DNA of 64,000 bases from Crossiella cryophila (GTDB lineage: Bacteria > Actinomycetota > Actinomycetes > Mycobacteriales > Pseudonocardiaceae), in NCBI RefSeq assembly GCF_014204915.1, contig NZ_JACHMH010000001.1, positions 2,232,001-2,296,000 on the forward strand, in the 5' to 3' direction. The number at the start of each line of letters is the position of its first letter. Within the stretch, counting starts at the first letter, position 1. The notes beneath the pieces were generated by a model. The model saw only the letters and a program-made list of their open reading frames with translations. It was not told the origin of the DNA and made no database searches. The position numbers and the translations under genes were made by a program. This document shows, piece after piece, positions 43,043 to 51,190 of the stretch.

Positions 43043-43981
43043 TCAGTCGCTTGCGTCGAGCCCGGCATAGTCGGCCAGGTCCGCGTTGCCGCCGGTGAGC
43101 ACGGTGGCGACCGTTTCGCCCGGAATGCCCTTGGCGATGGCGGCCAGCCCGGCCGCGCCCGCGGGTTCGAGCAGCACGCCGAGGGTGCGCGCGGCCAGCC
43201 GCATGGCCTGCCGTAGTTCCGCTTCGCTGACCAGCACCACATCGTCGAGCAGCGCCCTGGTCCTGGCCACCGCCACCTCGGTCGGGCGGCTGATCGCGAT
43301 CCCGGCGGCGAAGGCGCTCGCGCGTTCCACGGTCAGCACCGCACCCGCCGCCCAGCTCCGCGCCAGCGCGGGCGCGGCGGCCGCGGCGACCCCGATCACC
43401 CGCACCTCCGGCGCGTGCGCCTTGACCCAGGCGGCCACCCCGGAGATCAGCGCGCCATCGCCCATCGGCACCACCAGTGTGTCGAAGGTGTTGTCCCGCA
43501 ACAGTTCCACCCCGATCGTGCCTGCGCCCTCGGCCACCGCTGGATCCCGGCCGTCCAGTACGTACACCCGGTCAGTGGACTCCGCCGCGTACGCCTCGGC
43601 CAGTTCCAGCGGGGAGCCGTCCACCTCGTGCAGGACCGCGCCGAAGGCCCGCATCCGGGCGAGTTTCACCGGCGAGGTGCCGGTGGGCACGAACACCTCG
43701 GCCCGCAGCCCGCGCCGCCGCGCCGCGTAGGCCACGGCCTGGCCGAAGTTCCCGCCGGTGGAGGAGCACACGATCGTGGCGCCCTCGGCCACCTCGCTGA
43801 CGAAGTACTCCGCGCCGCGGCCCTTGAACGAGCGCAACGGGTTCAGCAGCTCCACCTTGGTCAGCACCCGGCGCCCGAGCGCGGCGCACAGCTGCTCGTC
43901 CACGTACTGCGGGCTGTCCAGGAACACGGGATCGATCACCTTCGCCGCGGCGAGGATGCGATCAAGCGAAAGGTCGGTCAC
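43043..43981 (-). CDS. PLP-dependent threonine/serine dehydratase-like enzyme
   Basis: 312 residues, fold-type II PLP enzyme. The cofactor Lys is in PLRSFKGRGAEYF, the phosphate-binding loop is near STGGNFGQAVAYAAR, and the C terminus contains VLLEPAGAAGLAAI and VLTGGNADL. It resembles catabolic threonine dehydratases without a regulatory ACT domain. GTG at 43981 (43990 also open). It diverges from an Lrp-type regulator, which suggests amino-acid-responsive control. Confidence 0.88.
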   Translation of the reverse strand: MTDLSLDRILAAAKVIDPVFLDSPQYVDEQLCAALGRRVLTKVELLNPLRSFKGRGAEYFVSEVAEGATIVCSSTGGNFGQAVAYAARRRGLRAEVFVPTGTSPVKLARMRAFGAVLHEVDGSPLELAEAYAAESTDRVYVLDGRDPAVAEGAGTIGVELLRDNTFDTLVVPMGDGALISGVAAWVKAHAPEVRVIGVAAAAAPALARSWAAGAVLTVERASAFAAGIAISRPTEVAVARTRALLDDVVLVSEAELRQAMRLAARTLGVLLEPAGAAGLAAIAKGIPGETVATVLTGGNADLADYAGLDASD

Positions 43982-44037
43982 CCACCTCACGCTAGGTGGC
44001 GGGCAGCCGATGACGATTGAAACTTCTCCCGCTCCCG

Positions 44038-44052
44038 CGCAAGATTCTTGCG
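44038..44052. promoter_or_regulatory. Perfect 15-bp palindrome, probable Lrp operator
   Basis: CGCAAGATTCTTGCG, seven perfect base pairs around one central T, ending on the GTG start of the Lrp gene and 57 bp from the divergent dehydratase start. The 15-bp size with an AT-rich core matches Lrp/AsnC sites. Confidence 0.72.
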
Positions 44053-44513
44053 TGGACGCCCTGGACCGACACCTGCTGACCCTGGTCCAGACCGACGCCA
44101 CCCGCCCCCTGCACGAACTCGGCGACCTGGTCGGCCTCTCGCCCAGTGCGGTGCAACGCCGACTGGTCCGGCTACGCGCCACCGGCGTGATCGAACGCGA
44201 GGTCGCGGTGCTGAACCCACGCGCCGTGGGCGCCACCCTGACCGCCGTGGTCCTCATCGCCCTGGCCGACGACGACAGCGCCCACCACGACGAGTTCTGC
44301 GCCCGCATGCGCGCCGAACCCCACGTCCAGCAGTGCTTCGCCATCGTCGGCCAGTGGGACTACGTGGTGATCCTGATCAGCCGCGACCTGGCGGAGAACC
44401 GGGAGCTGTCCCGGCGGTTGTTCGTGGACGCGGGCACGGTGCGGCGCTACGAGACACTGCCGGCCAGCACCGCGATCAAGTCCGGGCTGGCGCTGCCGCT
44501 GACCCCCGGATGA
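44052..44513 (+). CDS. Lrp/AsnC family transcriptional regulator
   Basis: 153 residues. N-terminal AsnC helix-turn-helix (MDALDRHLLTLVQTDATRPLHELGDLVGLSPSAVQRRLVRLRATGVI) and a C-terminal RAM ligand domain (FAIVGQWDYVVILISRD). An ATG at 44010 would add 14 residues but would place the operator-like palindrome inside the gene; the GTG at 44052 gives the standard family start. It probably senses an amino acid and controls the divergent dehydratase. Its last 38 bp overlap the convergent imine-reductase-like gene. Confidence 0.9.
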   Translation: MDALDRHLLTLVQTDATRPLHELGDLVGLSPSAVQRRLVRLRATGVIEREVAVLNPRAVGATLTAVVLIALADDDSAHHDEFCARMRAEPHVQQCFAIVGQWDYVVILISRDLAENRELSRRLFVDAGTVRRYETLPASTAIKSGLALPLTPG

Positions 44514-45249
44514 CCTCGACCAGGCTGGCGAAGCCGTCCCGCCCGAACCCCGCCGCGATCCCGCGCGCGGTCAGCGACTCGACCAGCCGCGGCAGCCCCA
44601 GGTCCAGCCCGCGTTCCGCACTGGCCAGCACCAGGTTCCCCATCAGCGGCGCGTCCAGTTCCAGCCACTCCTGCTCGCCGGGGTAGCTCCCGGCGTCGAG
44701 CTGGGTCGCGTAGTCCTCGATCACCTCGGCCACCGTGCCGCGCAGCCAGCGGGTGAGCATCGGCGTGACGGCCGCCGCAGGCACCCCGTCCGCGCCGAGC
44801 AGCGCCGCGGTCTGCAGGTAGCCGATCAGAGTGGCCCAGGCGAAGTTGAGCAACGCGAGGTCGTAGAGCGCCGCCGTGCCAGGGTCCGGCCCCAGGTAGT
44901 TGGCCTCGCCCAGCCGTGCCAGCACCGCGCGCTGCCGCCGGAACACCGCCGCGTCCCCGCTGTAGACCAGCACCGTCTCCGGCCTGCCCAGGTGTTCGGG
45001 ATGCGCCATCAACGCCCCGTCCAGGTACCGCCCACCCCGCGCCCGCACCAGCTCCGCGGCCGCGCGCGCCTCCGCACCGGTCCCCGAGGTGAGGTTCACC
45101 AGATCAACCCCACCCAGCTCCGGCGCCAGCAGTTCCGCCAGCTCCCCGTGCCCCTCCGCGCACACCACCACCAGCCCAGCCCCACCCGCTTCGCCCAGTA
45201 CCCCGGCCAGCCCCACCGCCCGAGCCCCAGTCCCCACCACCGCGACCAT
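44476..45249 (-). CDS. Imine-reductase-like NAD(P) oxidoreductase with shortened Rossmann domain
   Basis: 257 residues. The mid-part has the imine reductase signature (VNLTSGTGAEARAAAELVRARGGRYLDGALMAHPEHLG, LVYSGDAAVF) and the C-terminal helical domain follows (LGLPRLVESL, GFASLVEVIRG). The N terminus is abnormal: GTGARAVGLAGVLGEAG runs almost directly into VVVCAEG, about 30-35 residues shorter than usual, with the second strand and cofactor-specificity loop missing. Cofactor binding is therefore uncertain. ATG at 45249. It diverges from a TetR gene across two palindromes. Confidence 0.8.
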   Translation of the reverse strand: MVAVVGTGARAVGLAGVLGEAGGAGLVVVCAEGHGELAELLAPELGGVDLVNLTSGTGAEARAAAELVRARGGRYLDGALMAHPEHLGRPETVLVYSGDAAVFRRQRAVLARLGEANYLGPDPGTAALYDLALLNFAWATLIGYLQTAALLGADGVPAAAVTPMLTRWLRGTVAEVIEDYATQLDAGSYPGEQEWLELDAPLMGNLVLASAERGLDLGLPRLVESLTARGIAAGFGRDGFASLVEVIRGSAAAPART

Positions 45250-45260
45250 GAACCCTCCCC

Positions 45261-45293
45261 GTTACCTACAAAACGTAACCTACATTCTGTAGG
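45261..45293. promoter_or_regulatory. Paired dyads between imine-reductase-like and TetR genes
   Basis: GTTAC-N9-GTAAC (45261-45279) and CCTACA-TTC-TGTAGG (45279-45293) fill most of the 52-bp interval between the divergent starts at 45249 and 45302. They are probable binding sites for the adjacent TetR. Confidence 0.75.
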
Positions 45294-45301
45294 ATGAGTT
45301 C

Positions 45302-45991
45302 ATGGCCGAGCACCGCATGTCAAGACCGGACCGCCGCGAACACCTCCTGCGCACGGCCACCGAGATCCTGCACACCAACGGCGCCAACGCCCTGACCCTG
45401 GTCACCCTGGCCGAGCACGCAGGCGTGTCCAGACCCGTCACCTACGACCACTTCGGCACCCGCGAGGGCCTGCTGCTGGCGATGTACCGGGACTACGACG
45501 AGCACCTGGCGCGCGCGATGCGCGAGGCACGGTCCGGGGCGGGGTCGCTGGGGGAGGCGGTGACCGCGGTGTGCGCGGCGTACGTCGACGGGATGATCGC
45601 GGCGGGCCCGGACTGCGCCGAGGTGCAGGCAGCGCTGTCCGGACATCCGGAGACCCGGGACTTCCGGGCACGCTCGGAGCGGTTCTACCTGGATGAGCTG
45701 CGAGCGGCGGTGAAGCCCTTCGCGTCGGCCAGCCCAGCTGTTCTGGTCGGCCTGTTCAGCTCACTCGACGGCCTGGCCAGCGCGGCAGCCACCGGCCGGA
45801 TCGCACGAACCAAGGCGATCACCGCCGCAGTCAAGATCCTGGTCAGCTCACTCGACCCGAGAGCGGATCACGGAGGCAGCAGCTCGGCGACGACCTCCGC
45901 CACGCCGTCGAGGAGTTCCGGCGCGGGTGCCCCGGTCACCGGTTCCACCTCGGCGACCACGAGCAGCCGCCCATCCCGCCGTGAGTCGTAG
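45302..45991 (+). CDS. TetR family repressor with low-complexity tail
   Basis: 229 residues. Standard TetR N terminus (LLRTATEILHTNGANALTLVTLAEHAGVSRPVTYDHFGTREGLLLAMY) and ligand domain to ~185. The final ~40 residues are a Ser/Thr/Gly/Ala string (SSSATTSATPSRSSGAG) that reads antisense through 124 bp of the convergent gene; the ancestral stop was probably lost. It likely represses the divergent imine-reductase-like gene. Confidence 0.87.
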   Translation: MAEHRMSRPDRREHLLRTATEILHTNGANALTLVTLAEHAGVSRPVTYDHFGTREGLLLAMYRDYDEHLARAMREARSGAGSLGEAVTAVCAAYVDGMIAAGPDCAEVQAALSGHPETRDFRARSERFYLDELRAAVKPFASASPAVLVGLFSSLDGLASAAATGRIARTKAITAAVKILVSSLDPRADHGGSSSATTSATPSRSSGAGAPVTGSTSATTSSRPSRRES

Positions 45992-46521
45992 TACCGCCCG
46001 GTGAACCGCACCCCCAGCGCGCCGACCAGACCGCCCGCCAGCGGGGACACGTTTCCGGTTCCGTCGCGGTCGACGAGAGATTGGAGCCGGTCGGCCTCAG
46101 CCGGGGCCGGCATGCGCACCCACGCGACGGACACGATCATGGTGTCGCCCTGCCCGGCGTCGAGGGCGAACAGCATCCGGTCCAGTGAGCGGCACGGCGT
46201 CCGGGCGAAGAACTGCTGGACATCGCCATAGGAGTGCACCGCGCAGGAAGTCGCTTTCCGGGCCGTCTCCTTGAGTCGCTTCAGCCGCATCCCACGCCAG
46301 ACATCATTCCGCCGCCCTGTCCGAGCGGCTTCCTTGCCCTCGCGCACACTGCCGCGAATCGCCTGCGCCAACGACGACTCCACCGAGGCGCCACCCCCGG
46401 CACCGACCCCACCGCCAACCGAAACCACCCCGGCGACCACGGCCACAGCCGCCATGGCCGCGACACTCGGCCCCCTCTGCCATTGCCCCAGCTTGTTCCG
46501 CGGTTGATCAGGATTTCCCAT
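45868..46521 (-). CDS. Single-pass membrane protein of unknown function
   Basis: 217 residues. A short cytosolic start (GNPDQPRNKLGQWQRGP), one hydrophobic helix (SVAAMAAVAVVAGVVSVGGGVGAGGG), a basic stretch (RRNDVWRGMRLKRLKETARK) and a C-terminal alpha/beta region (RMLFALDAGQGDTMIVSVAWVRMP, GRLLVVAEVEPV). No family was recognised. The ATG at 46521 is chosen because upstream sequence adds nothing conserved. It overlaps the TetR tail by 124 bp. Confidence 0.65.
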   Translation of the reverse strand: MGNPDQPRNKLGQWQRGPSVAAMAAVAVVAGVVSVGGGVGAGGGASVESSLAQAIRGSVREGKEAARTGRRNDVWRGMRLKRLKETARKATSCAVHSYGDVQQFFARTPCRSLDRMLFALDAGQGDTMIVSVAWVRMPAPAEADRLQSLVDRDGTGNVSPLAGGLVGALGVRFTGRYYDSRRDGRLLVVAEVEPVTGAPAPELLDGVAEVVAELLPP

Positions 46522-46650
46522 CAGTCCCCCGGGTGATGTCCCCTCGATACTCCACCGAAAGCCAGCCGCCGGCCCGCGCCAACCCAAGAACTCCCTGATC
46601 AGACCAGCCGATCACCCCCACAGGGTGACAAGCCACAACCCGACCAAGGC

Positions 46651-46713
46651 CGTACAAGAACGGCCAACAAGGCGTACGAGAACGGCCAACACGGCGTACA
46701 AGAACGGCCAACA
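46651..46713. repeat. Three-copy 22-bp tandem repeat
   Basis: The 19-mer CGTACAAGAACGGCCAACA starts at 46651, 46673 (one base changed to CGTACGAG) and 46695, with an exact 22-bp period. The same unit, as GTACGACAACGGCCAA with the same 22-bp period, builds the long hairpin at 59122-59232. Confidence 0.85.
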
Positions 46714-46818
46714 CGCGGGGAGGGGGAGAACGGCAGGCAAGGCGGCGGCGGAGCCGCGCAGACAGGGCAGCACGATGGCGGGGCCGGGCACGTGGGCAGG
46801 TAGGCACGCAGGCGCGCG

Positions 46819-46858
46819 GGGGTCCGGGGGCGGAGCCCGCCGGGTGGGGTCCGGGGGC
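46819..46858. repeat. Two copies of GGGGTCCGGGGGC
   Basis: The 13-mer is at 46819-46831 and 46846-46858 (27-bp period), each followed by a complementary C-rich arm. G-rich hairpin repeats of this look are common between actinomycete genes. Confidence 0.6.
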
Positions 46859-46869
46859 TTCGCCCCCGG
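46851..46869 (-). terminator. Hairpin downstream of the UAG-anticodon tRNA
   Basis: CCGGGGGC (46851-46858) pairs perfectly with GCCCCCGG (46862-46869) across a 3-nt loop. It lies about 60 bp past the tRNA 3' end in the direction of its transcription and is the best terminator candidate there. Confidence 0.55.
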
Positions 46870-46929
46870 TGTGACTGACACGTCGACCCGGCGAAGCGCA
46901 TAGCGCGAGCAGGGTCAACCCAGTCGACG

Positions 46930-47003
46930 TGGGGCCGGTGGGAGTCGAACCCACACTGGCACGGACCTAAACCGTGTGCCTCTGCCAATTGGGCTACGGC
47001 CCC
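46930..47003 (-). tRNA. tRNA with UAG anticodon (tRNA-Leu by anticodon; short variable loop)
   Basis: On the minus strand: acceptor GGGGCCG/CGGCCCC (7 bp), D-arm GCC/GGC with AATTGGCAGA, anticodon stem CACGG/CCGTG with loop TTTAGGT (anticodon TAG, reads CUA/CUN), variable loop CCAGT (5 nt) and T-arm GTGGG/CCCAC with TTCGACT. The discriminator is A and CCA is not encoded. All stems are sound, but bacterial tRNA-Leu is normally class II with a long variable arm, so its charging identity is uncertain. Confidence 0.88.
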
Positions 47004-47121
47004 GTCGGCGTACAGCCTAACCGGCGACACCTCGCCGGTGGAGGCGGACTGGGTGACGCGGCGTGGCGGGTTGGGGCTACCGTGATCCCGCGTCAGACAT
47101 CGTCCTGCGAGGAGGGGACCT

Positions 47122-47343
47122 GTGGCTCGGGATCCGGAGAGCATTCAGCGTGACATCGAGCAGGCGCGGGACTCGCTGGCCTCGACGTTGGACGAGTTGG
47201 CGGTGCGGGCTAACCCGAAGAAGTTCGTGGATGAGTCCAAGGCCGCGGTGAAGTCCAAACTGGACGATCCGCGGGTGAAGTACTCGCTGATCGCCTTCGG
47301 GGCGCTCGTGGTGCTCGCGTTGCTGCGCAAGATCTTCCGCTGA
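47122..47343 (+). CDS. DUF3618 small membrane protein
   Basis: 73 residues. The family opening DPESIQRDIEQARDSLASTLDELAVRANPKKFVDESKAAV is followed by one C-terminal helix (YSLIAFGALVVLALLRKIF). DUF3618 proteins are small actinobacterial membrane proteins of unknown function. The GTG at 47122 has AGGAGGGG upstream. It stands alone between the tRNA and a convergent TetR. Confidence 0.88.
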   Translation: MARDPESIQRDIEQARDSLASTLDELAVRANPKKFVDESKAAVKSKLDDPRVKYSLIAFGALVVLALLRKIFR

Positions 47344-47369
47344 CTGGAACGGGTCCGGCTGCCGTTGGC

Positions 47370-47999
47370 TCAGTTGAGCAGCGGTAGCAGGGCCTGTTCC
47401 AGCAGTTTGTCGACGAAGGCCTCGTCGATGGGTTCGCCGGTGAGCATCAGCCGGTAGGTCAGGGTGGCGCCGGCCAGTTCGTTGACCATGCCCAGCGGGG
47501 CGTGGCGGTTGATCTCGCCGCGTTCGGCTCCTCGTTCCAGGATCCGGCGCAGCATGCCGCGCTGGCCGGTGAGGAAGCTGTCCCGGAAGGCGGTGGCCAG
47601 TTCGGGTTCGTGCGGGAGTTCGCCGACCAGGGCCTGGGCCGCCTTGCCGGAAGGACCGGTCAGGAAGTCGGCGTAGCCCAGCAGGAACTCGCGCAGGTCG
47701 CCTGCCACCGAACCGGTGTCGGGTTCCGGCACGCTGCGGCTGACCAGCTCGTTGCAGGTGTCGATGACCAGTTCGAGCTTGGACTCCCAGCGGCGGTAGA
47801 TGGTGGCCTTGCCCGCCTTGGCCCTGGCCGCGACCGCGTCCATGGTCAGCGCGCGGTAGCCGACCTCGGCCATCACCTCCAGGGTGGCCTTGCGCAGGGC
47901 GTCGTCCCTGCTGGCGTCGCGGGGTCTGCCGCGGGGCGCCCCGCCCGCCTCCTTGGCTCGGCTGCTGTGCAACTCGTCAGTGCCTGGCGCAGTCGCCAA
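47370..47999 (-). CDS. TetR family repressor
   Basis: 209 residues. A flexible N terminus (~25) precedes the TetR helix-turn-helix (LRKATLEVMAEVGYRALTMDAVAARAKAGKATIYRRWESKLELV) and a TetR_C_16/33-like domain. The listed start is TTG at 47999; no better codon lies before the conserved domain. It has no adjacent target on the same or divergent strand. Confidence 0.87.
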   Translation of the reverse strand: MATAPGTDELHSSRAKEAGGAPRGRPRDASRDDALRKATLEVMAEVGYRALTMDAVAARAKAGKATIYRRWESKLELVIDTCNELVSRSVPEPDTGSVAGDLREFLLGYADFLTGPSGKAAQALVGELPHEPELATAFRDSFLTGQRGMLRRILERGAERGEINRHAPLGMVNELAGATLTYRLMLTGEPIDEAFVDKLLEQALLPLLN

Positions 48000-48114
48000 A
48001 CCTGCCCCCTCTCACCGCTGCCGACGTCTGTGTCGGCGGCGTGACCGCCCGTGTCCTGTCATCCTAGGGCCGCTGAGCGGGCCGGGGTGTCAACCGGTCG
48101 TCCGAAGTGGAAGG

Positions 48115-48459
48115 TCAGCCGCTGTTCGTGGCCGCCTGGGCCCCTTGTTCTTCCTCTTCTTCCACCGGTTCGCCGTCGGGCTGGGTCGGCGCCTGGGTCA
48201 GCGGCGCTCCGCCGAGCGGGGCCAGGCCGTGCCGGGCGTGCAGATAGGCGGTGGTGAAGGCGAAGGCGTCGCCGTCGAGCAGGTGCACCGCGCGGCTGGG
48301 GATGCCGGGGGCGATCCGCTCCAGGATCTGGTCGGCCTGGTCCCTGGCCGCGATCAGGCCCGGTGCGGTGGCCGTTTCCTCGAGCTGGCCGTACCGGACC
48401 GTGACGGTCCAGTCATCGCCCTCGGGCATGTAGTCGACGGTGATCGGTGTGTGGTCCAT
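48115..48459 (-). CDS. Conserved-looking protein of unknown function
   Basis: 114 residues. The first ~65 look like a small domain (PITVDYMPEGDDWTVTVRYG, AARDQADQILERIAPG), reminiscent of a HicB/antitoxin-like beta-alpha unit but without firm match. The C-terminal 30 are acidic and disordered (GEPVEEEEEQG). The ATG at 48459 follows GGGAGGCG. No operon partner is visible. Confidence 0.65.
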   Translation of the reverse strand: MDHTPITVDYMPEGDDWTVTVRYGQLEETATAPGLIAARDQADQILERIAPGIPSRAVHLLDGDAFAFTTAYLHARHGLAPLGGAPLTQAPTQPDGEPVEEEEEQGAQAATNSG

Positions 48460-48732
48460 AGACGCCTCCCGCTCGGCCTCTTCCCATGGTGAGAGACCTC
48501 AGGGGTGAGCGCATGACGGGTTGGCGGGTGACATCCCCCAGTTGGTCGTACTCACTCGTCCGAGTGGACCTGCGATGCCTGTGTAACCCGGGAGGGGACA
48601 GAACAGATATCCGGGGCAGTGGCGCGGTTCCGGTCGAGGTCCCGCCGCGGTCGAGCAGGGGCAGCGCGGCCGCGGCGGGGGTCTTCACCGCGCGTCGCTG
48701 GGCTTCCCGTGTTGAAGGGGCATGCGGGAGGT
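48460..48732. other. Intergenic region, nothing identified
   Basis: About 270 bp between the start of the 114-residue protein and the terminator of the MFS gene. No credible frame, repeat or operator was found; some promoter activity for the gene at 48459 must lie here. Confidence 0.6.
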
Positions 48733-48773
48733 GCGGGCGGCTCCCGGTCGACGCGGAATCGGGAGCCACCCGC
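48733..48773 (-). terminator. Hairpin terminator of the MFS operon
   Basis: GCGGGCGGCTCCC at 48733-48745 pairs with GGGAGCCACCCGC at 48761-48773 with one mismatch; it sits 7 bp beyond the MFS stop codon in the direction of transcription. Confidence 0.8.
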
Positions 48774-48779
48774 AACAAC

Positions 48780-50030
48780 TCAGACCGGGACCGGCGTCAG
48801 CCGTCCCGAGCGATCCATCCGGTGCACGGCCACGGTGCCGAGCAGGCCCAGTGCCAGCAGCGTCAGCCAGGGGATCGCGGGCACGCCCGCCTCCCTGGCC
48901 AGGTCGAGGGCACGCCCGGCCACCAGGTTGCCGATGGTGATGCCGATGCCGGACAGGGTGCTGTAGAGCCCGTAGTGCGTGGCGACCAGCCTGCCGCCGG
49001 AGAGCGCGGCGATGGTGTCCATCTCGAACGGATAGGTCACCACCGTGCCCAGGGTGAGCAGGAGCGTGGTCAGCAGTAACGCGGGCAGCCACAGCGCGAG
49101 TCCGCCCTGCTGCTGGGGGTCCAGCAGGCCGGTCAGCAGTGGCGGCAGGAACGCGCCGGTCATCAGTGCCAGCCCGAGCGTGATGCACCGGGCAGGGCCG
49201 TAGCGGCTACGGCACCAGGCGGTGATCCGCAACTGCCCGAGCACCGCGACCAGCCCGGAGACCGCGAACAGCGCGCCGACCCCGATCGTGCCTGCCAGTT
49301 CGCCGCCCGCGATCGCCCGCACCTGCAACGGCAGGGTCAGGTAGATCTGGAAGGACAGCACGTACGAGCCGATCATGGCGATGGCGAAGAACAGGAACGG
49401 CCGGTTGCGCACCGCCGTGCCGACCCCGGCGAGCAGGCCGCCGCCGCCCCCCGGCGCCGAGCGCGCGGGCAGTTCCCTGACCTGCATCACGGTCAGCACC
49501 GCGAAGACCACCGCGGCCACCAGGCAGGTCAGCGAGAAGGCCACCCCGGTCAGCGCCAGCCCGATCAGCGGCCCGATCAGGATGCCCACCTGGTAGAAGA
49601 CGTTGAACAGCGCGAACGCCTCCACCCGCCGTTCGCCGGACTCGGCGGTCAGGTAGGCCCTGGAGGCCGGGTTGAACAGCGCCCCGGCCAGTCCGGTGGC
49701 GGCCGAGGCGGCGATCAGCGCGGGCAGGCTGTCCACGAAGCCGAGCAGCCCGAAGCCCACGGTGCGCAGCGCCAGTCCCGCGATGATCATCGGCTTGTAG
49801 CCGAACCGGTCGGCCAGTGCGCCGCCGAAGAGGAACATGCCCTGCTGGGACAGGTTCCGCACGCCCAGCACCAGCCCGACCAGCCAGGCCGCCAGGCCCA
49901 GCCCGCCGGAGAGGTGCGCGGCCAGGTAGGGCATCAGCATGTAGAAGCCCAGGTTGATGGTGAGCTGGTTGACCAGCAGCAGCCGTACCGGCCGGGGGAA
50001 GGACCGGTACTGGGACAGGACCTGGATCAC
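48780..50030 (-). CDS. MFS transporter (probable exporter)
   Basis: 416 residues with about twelve helices in two halves. The MFS motif A-like loop [12 protein letters not shown] is present after helix II. The GTG at 50030 overlaps the stop of the upstream PLP enzyme (GTGA), so the two are translationally coupled; the frame is open further upstream but only as antisense of that gene. The pairing suggests export of the enzyme's amino-acid-like product. Confidence 0.88.
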   Translation of the reverse strand: MIQVLSQYRSFPRPVRLLLVNQLTINLGFYMLMPYLAAHLSGGLGLAAWLVGLVLGVRNLSQQGMFLFGGALADRFGYKPMIIAGLALRTVGFGLLGFVDSLPALIAASAATGLAGALFNPASRAYLTAESGERRVEAFALFNVFYQVGILIGPLIGLALTGVAFSLTCLVAAVVFAVLTVMQVRELPARSAPGGGGGLLAGVGTAVRNRPFLFFAIAMIGSYVLSFQIYLTLPLQVRAIAGGELAGTIGVGALFAVSGLVAVLGQLRITAWCRSRYGPARCITLGLALMTGAFLPPLLTGLLDPQQQGGLALWLPALLLTTLLLTLGTVVTYPFEMDTIAALSGGRLVATHYGLYSTLSGIGITIGNLVAGRALDLAREAGVPAIPWLTLLALGLLGTVAVHRMDRSGRLTPVPV

Positions 50031-51133
50031 CGGGTGCCCGCCGCGGGGTCGATCACGGTGTGGCAGCGGGTCCATCCGGTCACCTCGGCGGCCAGCGGGT
50101 GCGAGATCTCGGCCGGGTCGGTGGGCGGCGGGCCGTCGAGCAGGCCGTGCGCCTGGCAGTACTCGTCGTTGAACACGGTGGTGTAGTAGCGCTGCGGGCC
50201 GTCCGGGAAGATCGCCGCGATCCGGGTGTCCGGTTCGGCGTTGCGGGCCAGCCAGCCCGCGACCAGGGCGACCGCGCCCACGCTCCAGCCGCCGGTGGCG
50301 AAGTTGGTCGCGGCCAGCGCGCGGCTGGCCCAGACCGATTCCCGCGGCGCGACCCAGTGCACCTCGTCGAAGCTGTCGTAGGCCACGTTGCGCGGGTAGA
50401 TGCTGGAGCCGAGGCCGCGCATCAGCCTGCGGCGGGCGGGCTGGCCGAAGATGGTCGAGCCGATGGTGTCCACCCCGACCAGGCGCAGGTCGGGGCAGAA
50501 CTCGCGCAGCACCCTTGACACCCCGGCGGAGTGCCCGCCGGTGCCGACCGAGCAGACCAGCACGTCCACCCGGCCGAGCTGGGCCACCAGTTCCATCGCC
50601 AGCGCCGAGTACGCGGAGACGTTGTCCGGGTTGTGGTACTGGTCGGGGCAGTACGCGCCAGGGTTGTCCGCGAGCACCTCGGCCACCCGCTGCCGCCGGG
50701 CCTCCTGCCAGCCGCCGGTCGGGTGCGGTTCGCTGACCAGCTCGATCCGCGCGCCGTAGGCGGCCAGCAGCCGGTGCAGGATCGGTTCCATGCCGGGGTC
50801 GGTGACCAGTGTGACCGGGTGCCCGTAAGCGATTCCGGCCAGCGCGAGGCCGAGGCCGAGGGTGCCGCTGGTGGATTCGACGATCATCGCGCCGGGCGCC
50901 AGTTCGCCGCGGCGGCGGGCGCAGTCGATCATGTGCAGCGCCGGGCGGTCCTTCATGCCGCCGGGGTTGGCGCCTTCCAGCTTGGCCCAGAAACCGTTGC
51001 CTGCCTTGGCGAAGGGCTCGTCGATCCACAACACCGGGGTGTTGCCGACCGCGGCGGGCAGGCTCTGGCAGCGGGGTGCGGTGGTGAGCAACTGGGCCGG
51101 GGACGTGCGGGCATGCGGGAGCAGCAGATCCAT
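50027..51133 (-). CDS. Cysteine-synthase-family PLP enzyme
   Basis: 368 residues, fold-type II PLP enzyme. Cofactor Lys in [13 protein letters not shown], substrate loop STSGTLG, phosphate-binding region [12 protein letters not shown]. It is longer than CysK (about 310) and has an atypical C terminus with [15 protein letters not shown]. It could make cysteine, a beta-substituted alanine or 2,3-diaminopropionate precursors. It is coupled to an MFS exporter, and a His-rich exported protein gene lies upstream on the same strand. Confidence 0.88.
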   Translation of the reverse strand: MDLLLPHARTSPAQLLTTAPRCQSLPAAVGNTPVLWIDEPFAKAGNGFWAKLEGANPGGMKDRPALHMIDCARRRGELAPGAMIVESTSGTLGLGLALAGIAYGHPVTLVTDPGMEPILHRLLAAYGARIELVSEPHPTGGWQEARRQRVAEVLADNPGAYCPDQYHNPDNVSAYSALAMELVAQLGRVDVLVCSVGTGGHSAGVSRVLREFCPDLRLVGVDTIGSTIFGQPARRRLMRGLGSSIYPRNVAYDSFDEVHWVAPRESVWASRALAATNFATGGWSVGAVALVAGWLARNAEPDTRIAAIFPDGPQRYYTTVFNDEYCQAHGLLDGPPPTDPAEISHPLAAEVTGWTRCHTVIDPAAGTR

Positions 51134-51190
51134 GTCTGTGGTTCTTCCTCGGGAAAGAGGTACGGGTGAAGGCGGGTTACCGGCTGCTGC

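Larger units (their letters stand above)
46522..46929. other. Repeat-rich intergenic region, no gene
   Basis: About 400 bp between a membrane-protein gene start and a tRNA 3' end. It contains the three-copy 22-bp repeat (46651-46713), a purine-rich stretch, two copies of GGGGTCCGGGGGC and a tight hairpin. Frames open here are repeat translations and are not credible genes. Confidence 0.7.

Noticed and set aside
46651-46713. Possible CRISPR array
   Set aside because: Only three units with a 22-bp period, where 19 of 22 bases are repeat and the gaps are 3 bp. There are no spacers and no cas genes.
46599-47144. Minus-strand frame over the repeat region and tRNA
   Set aside because: It translates the 22-bp repeats and the tRNA gene, giving repeated SYALLAVLVR-type strings. 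It is not a gene.
48413-48778. Minus-strand frame of 121 residues in the intergenic gap
   Set aside because: No ribosome site, Arg/Ser/Pro-rich translation with no fold, and it runs across the MFS terminator and the start of the next gene.
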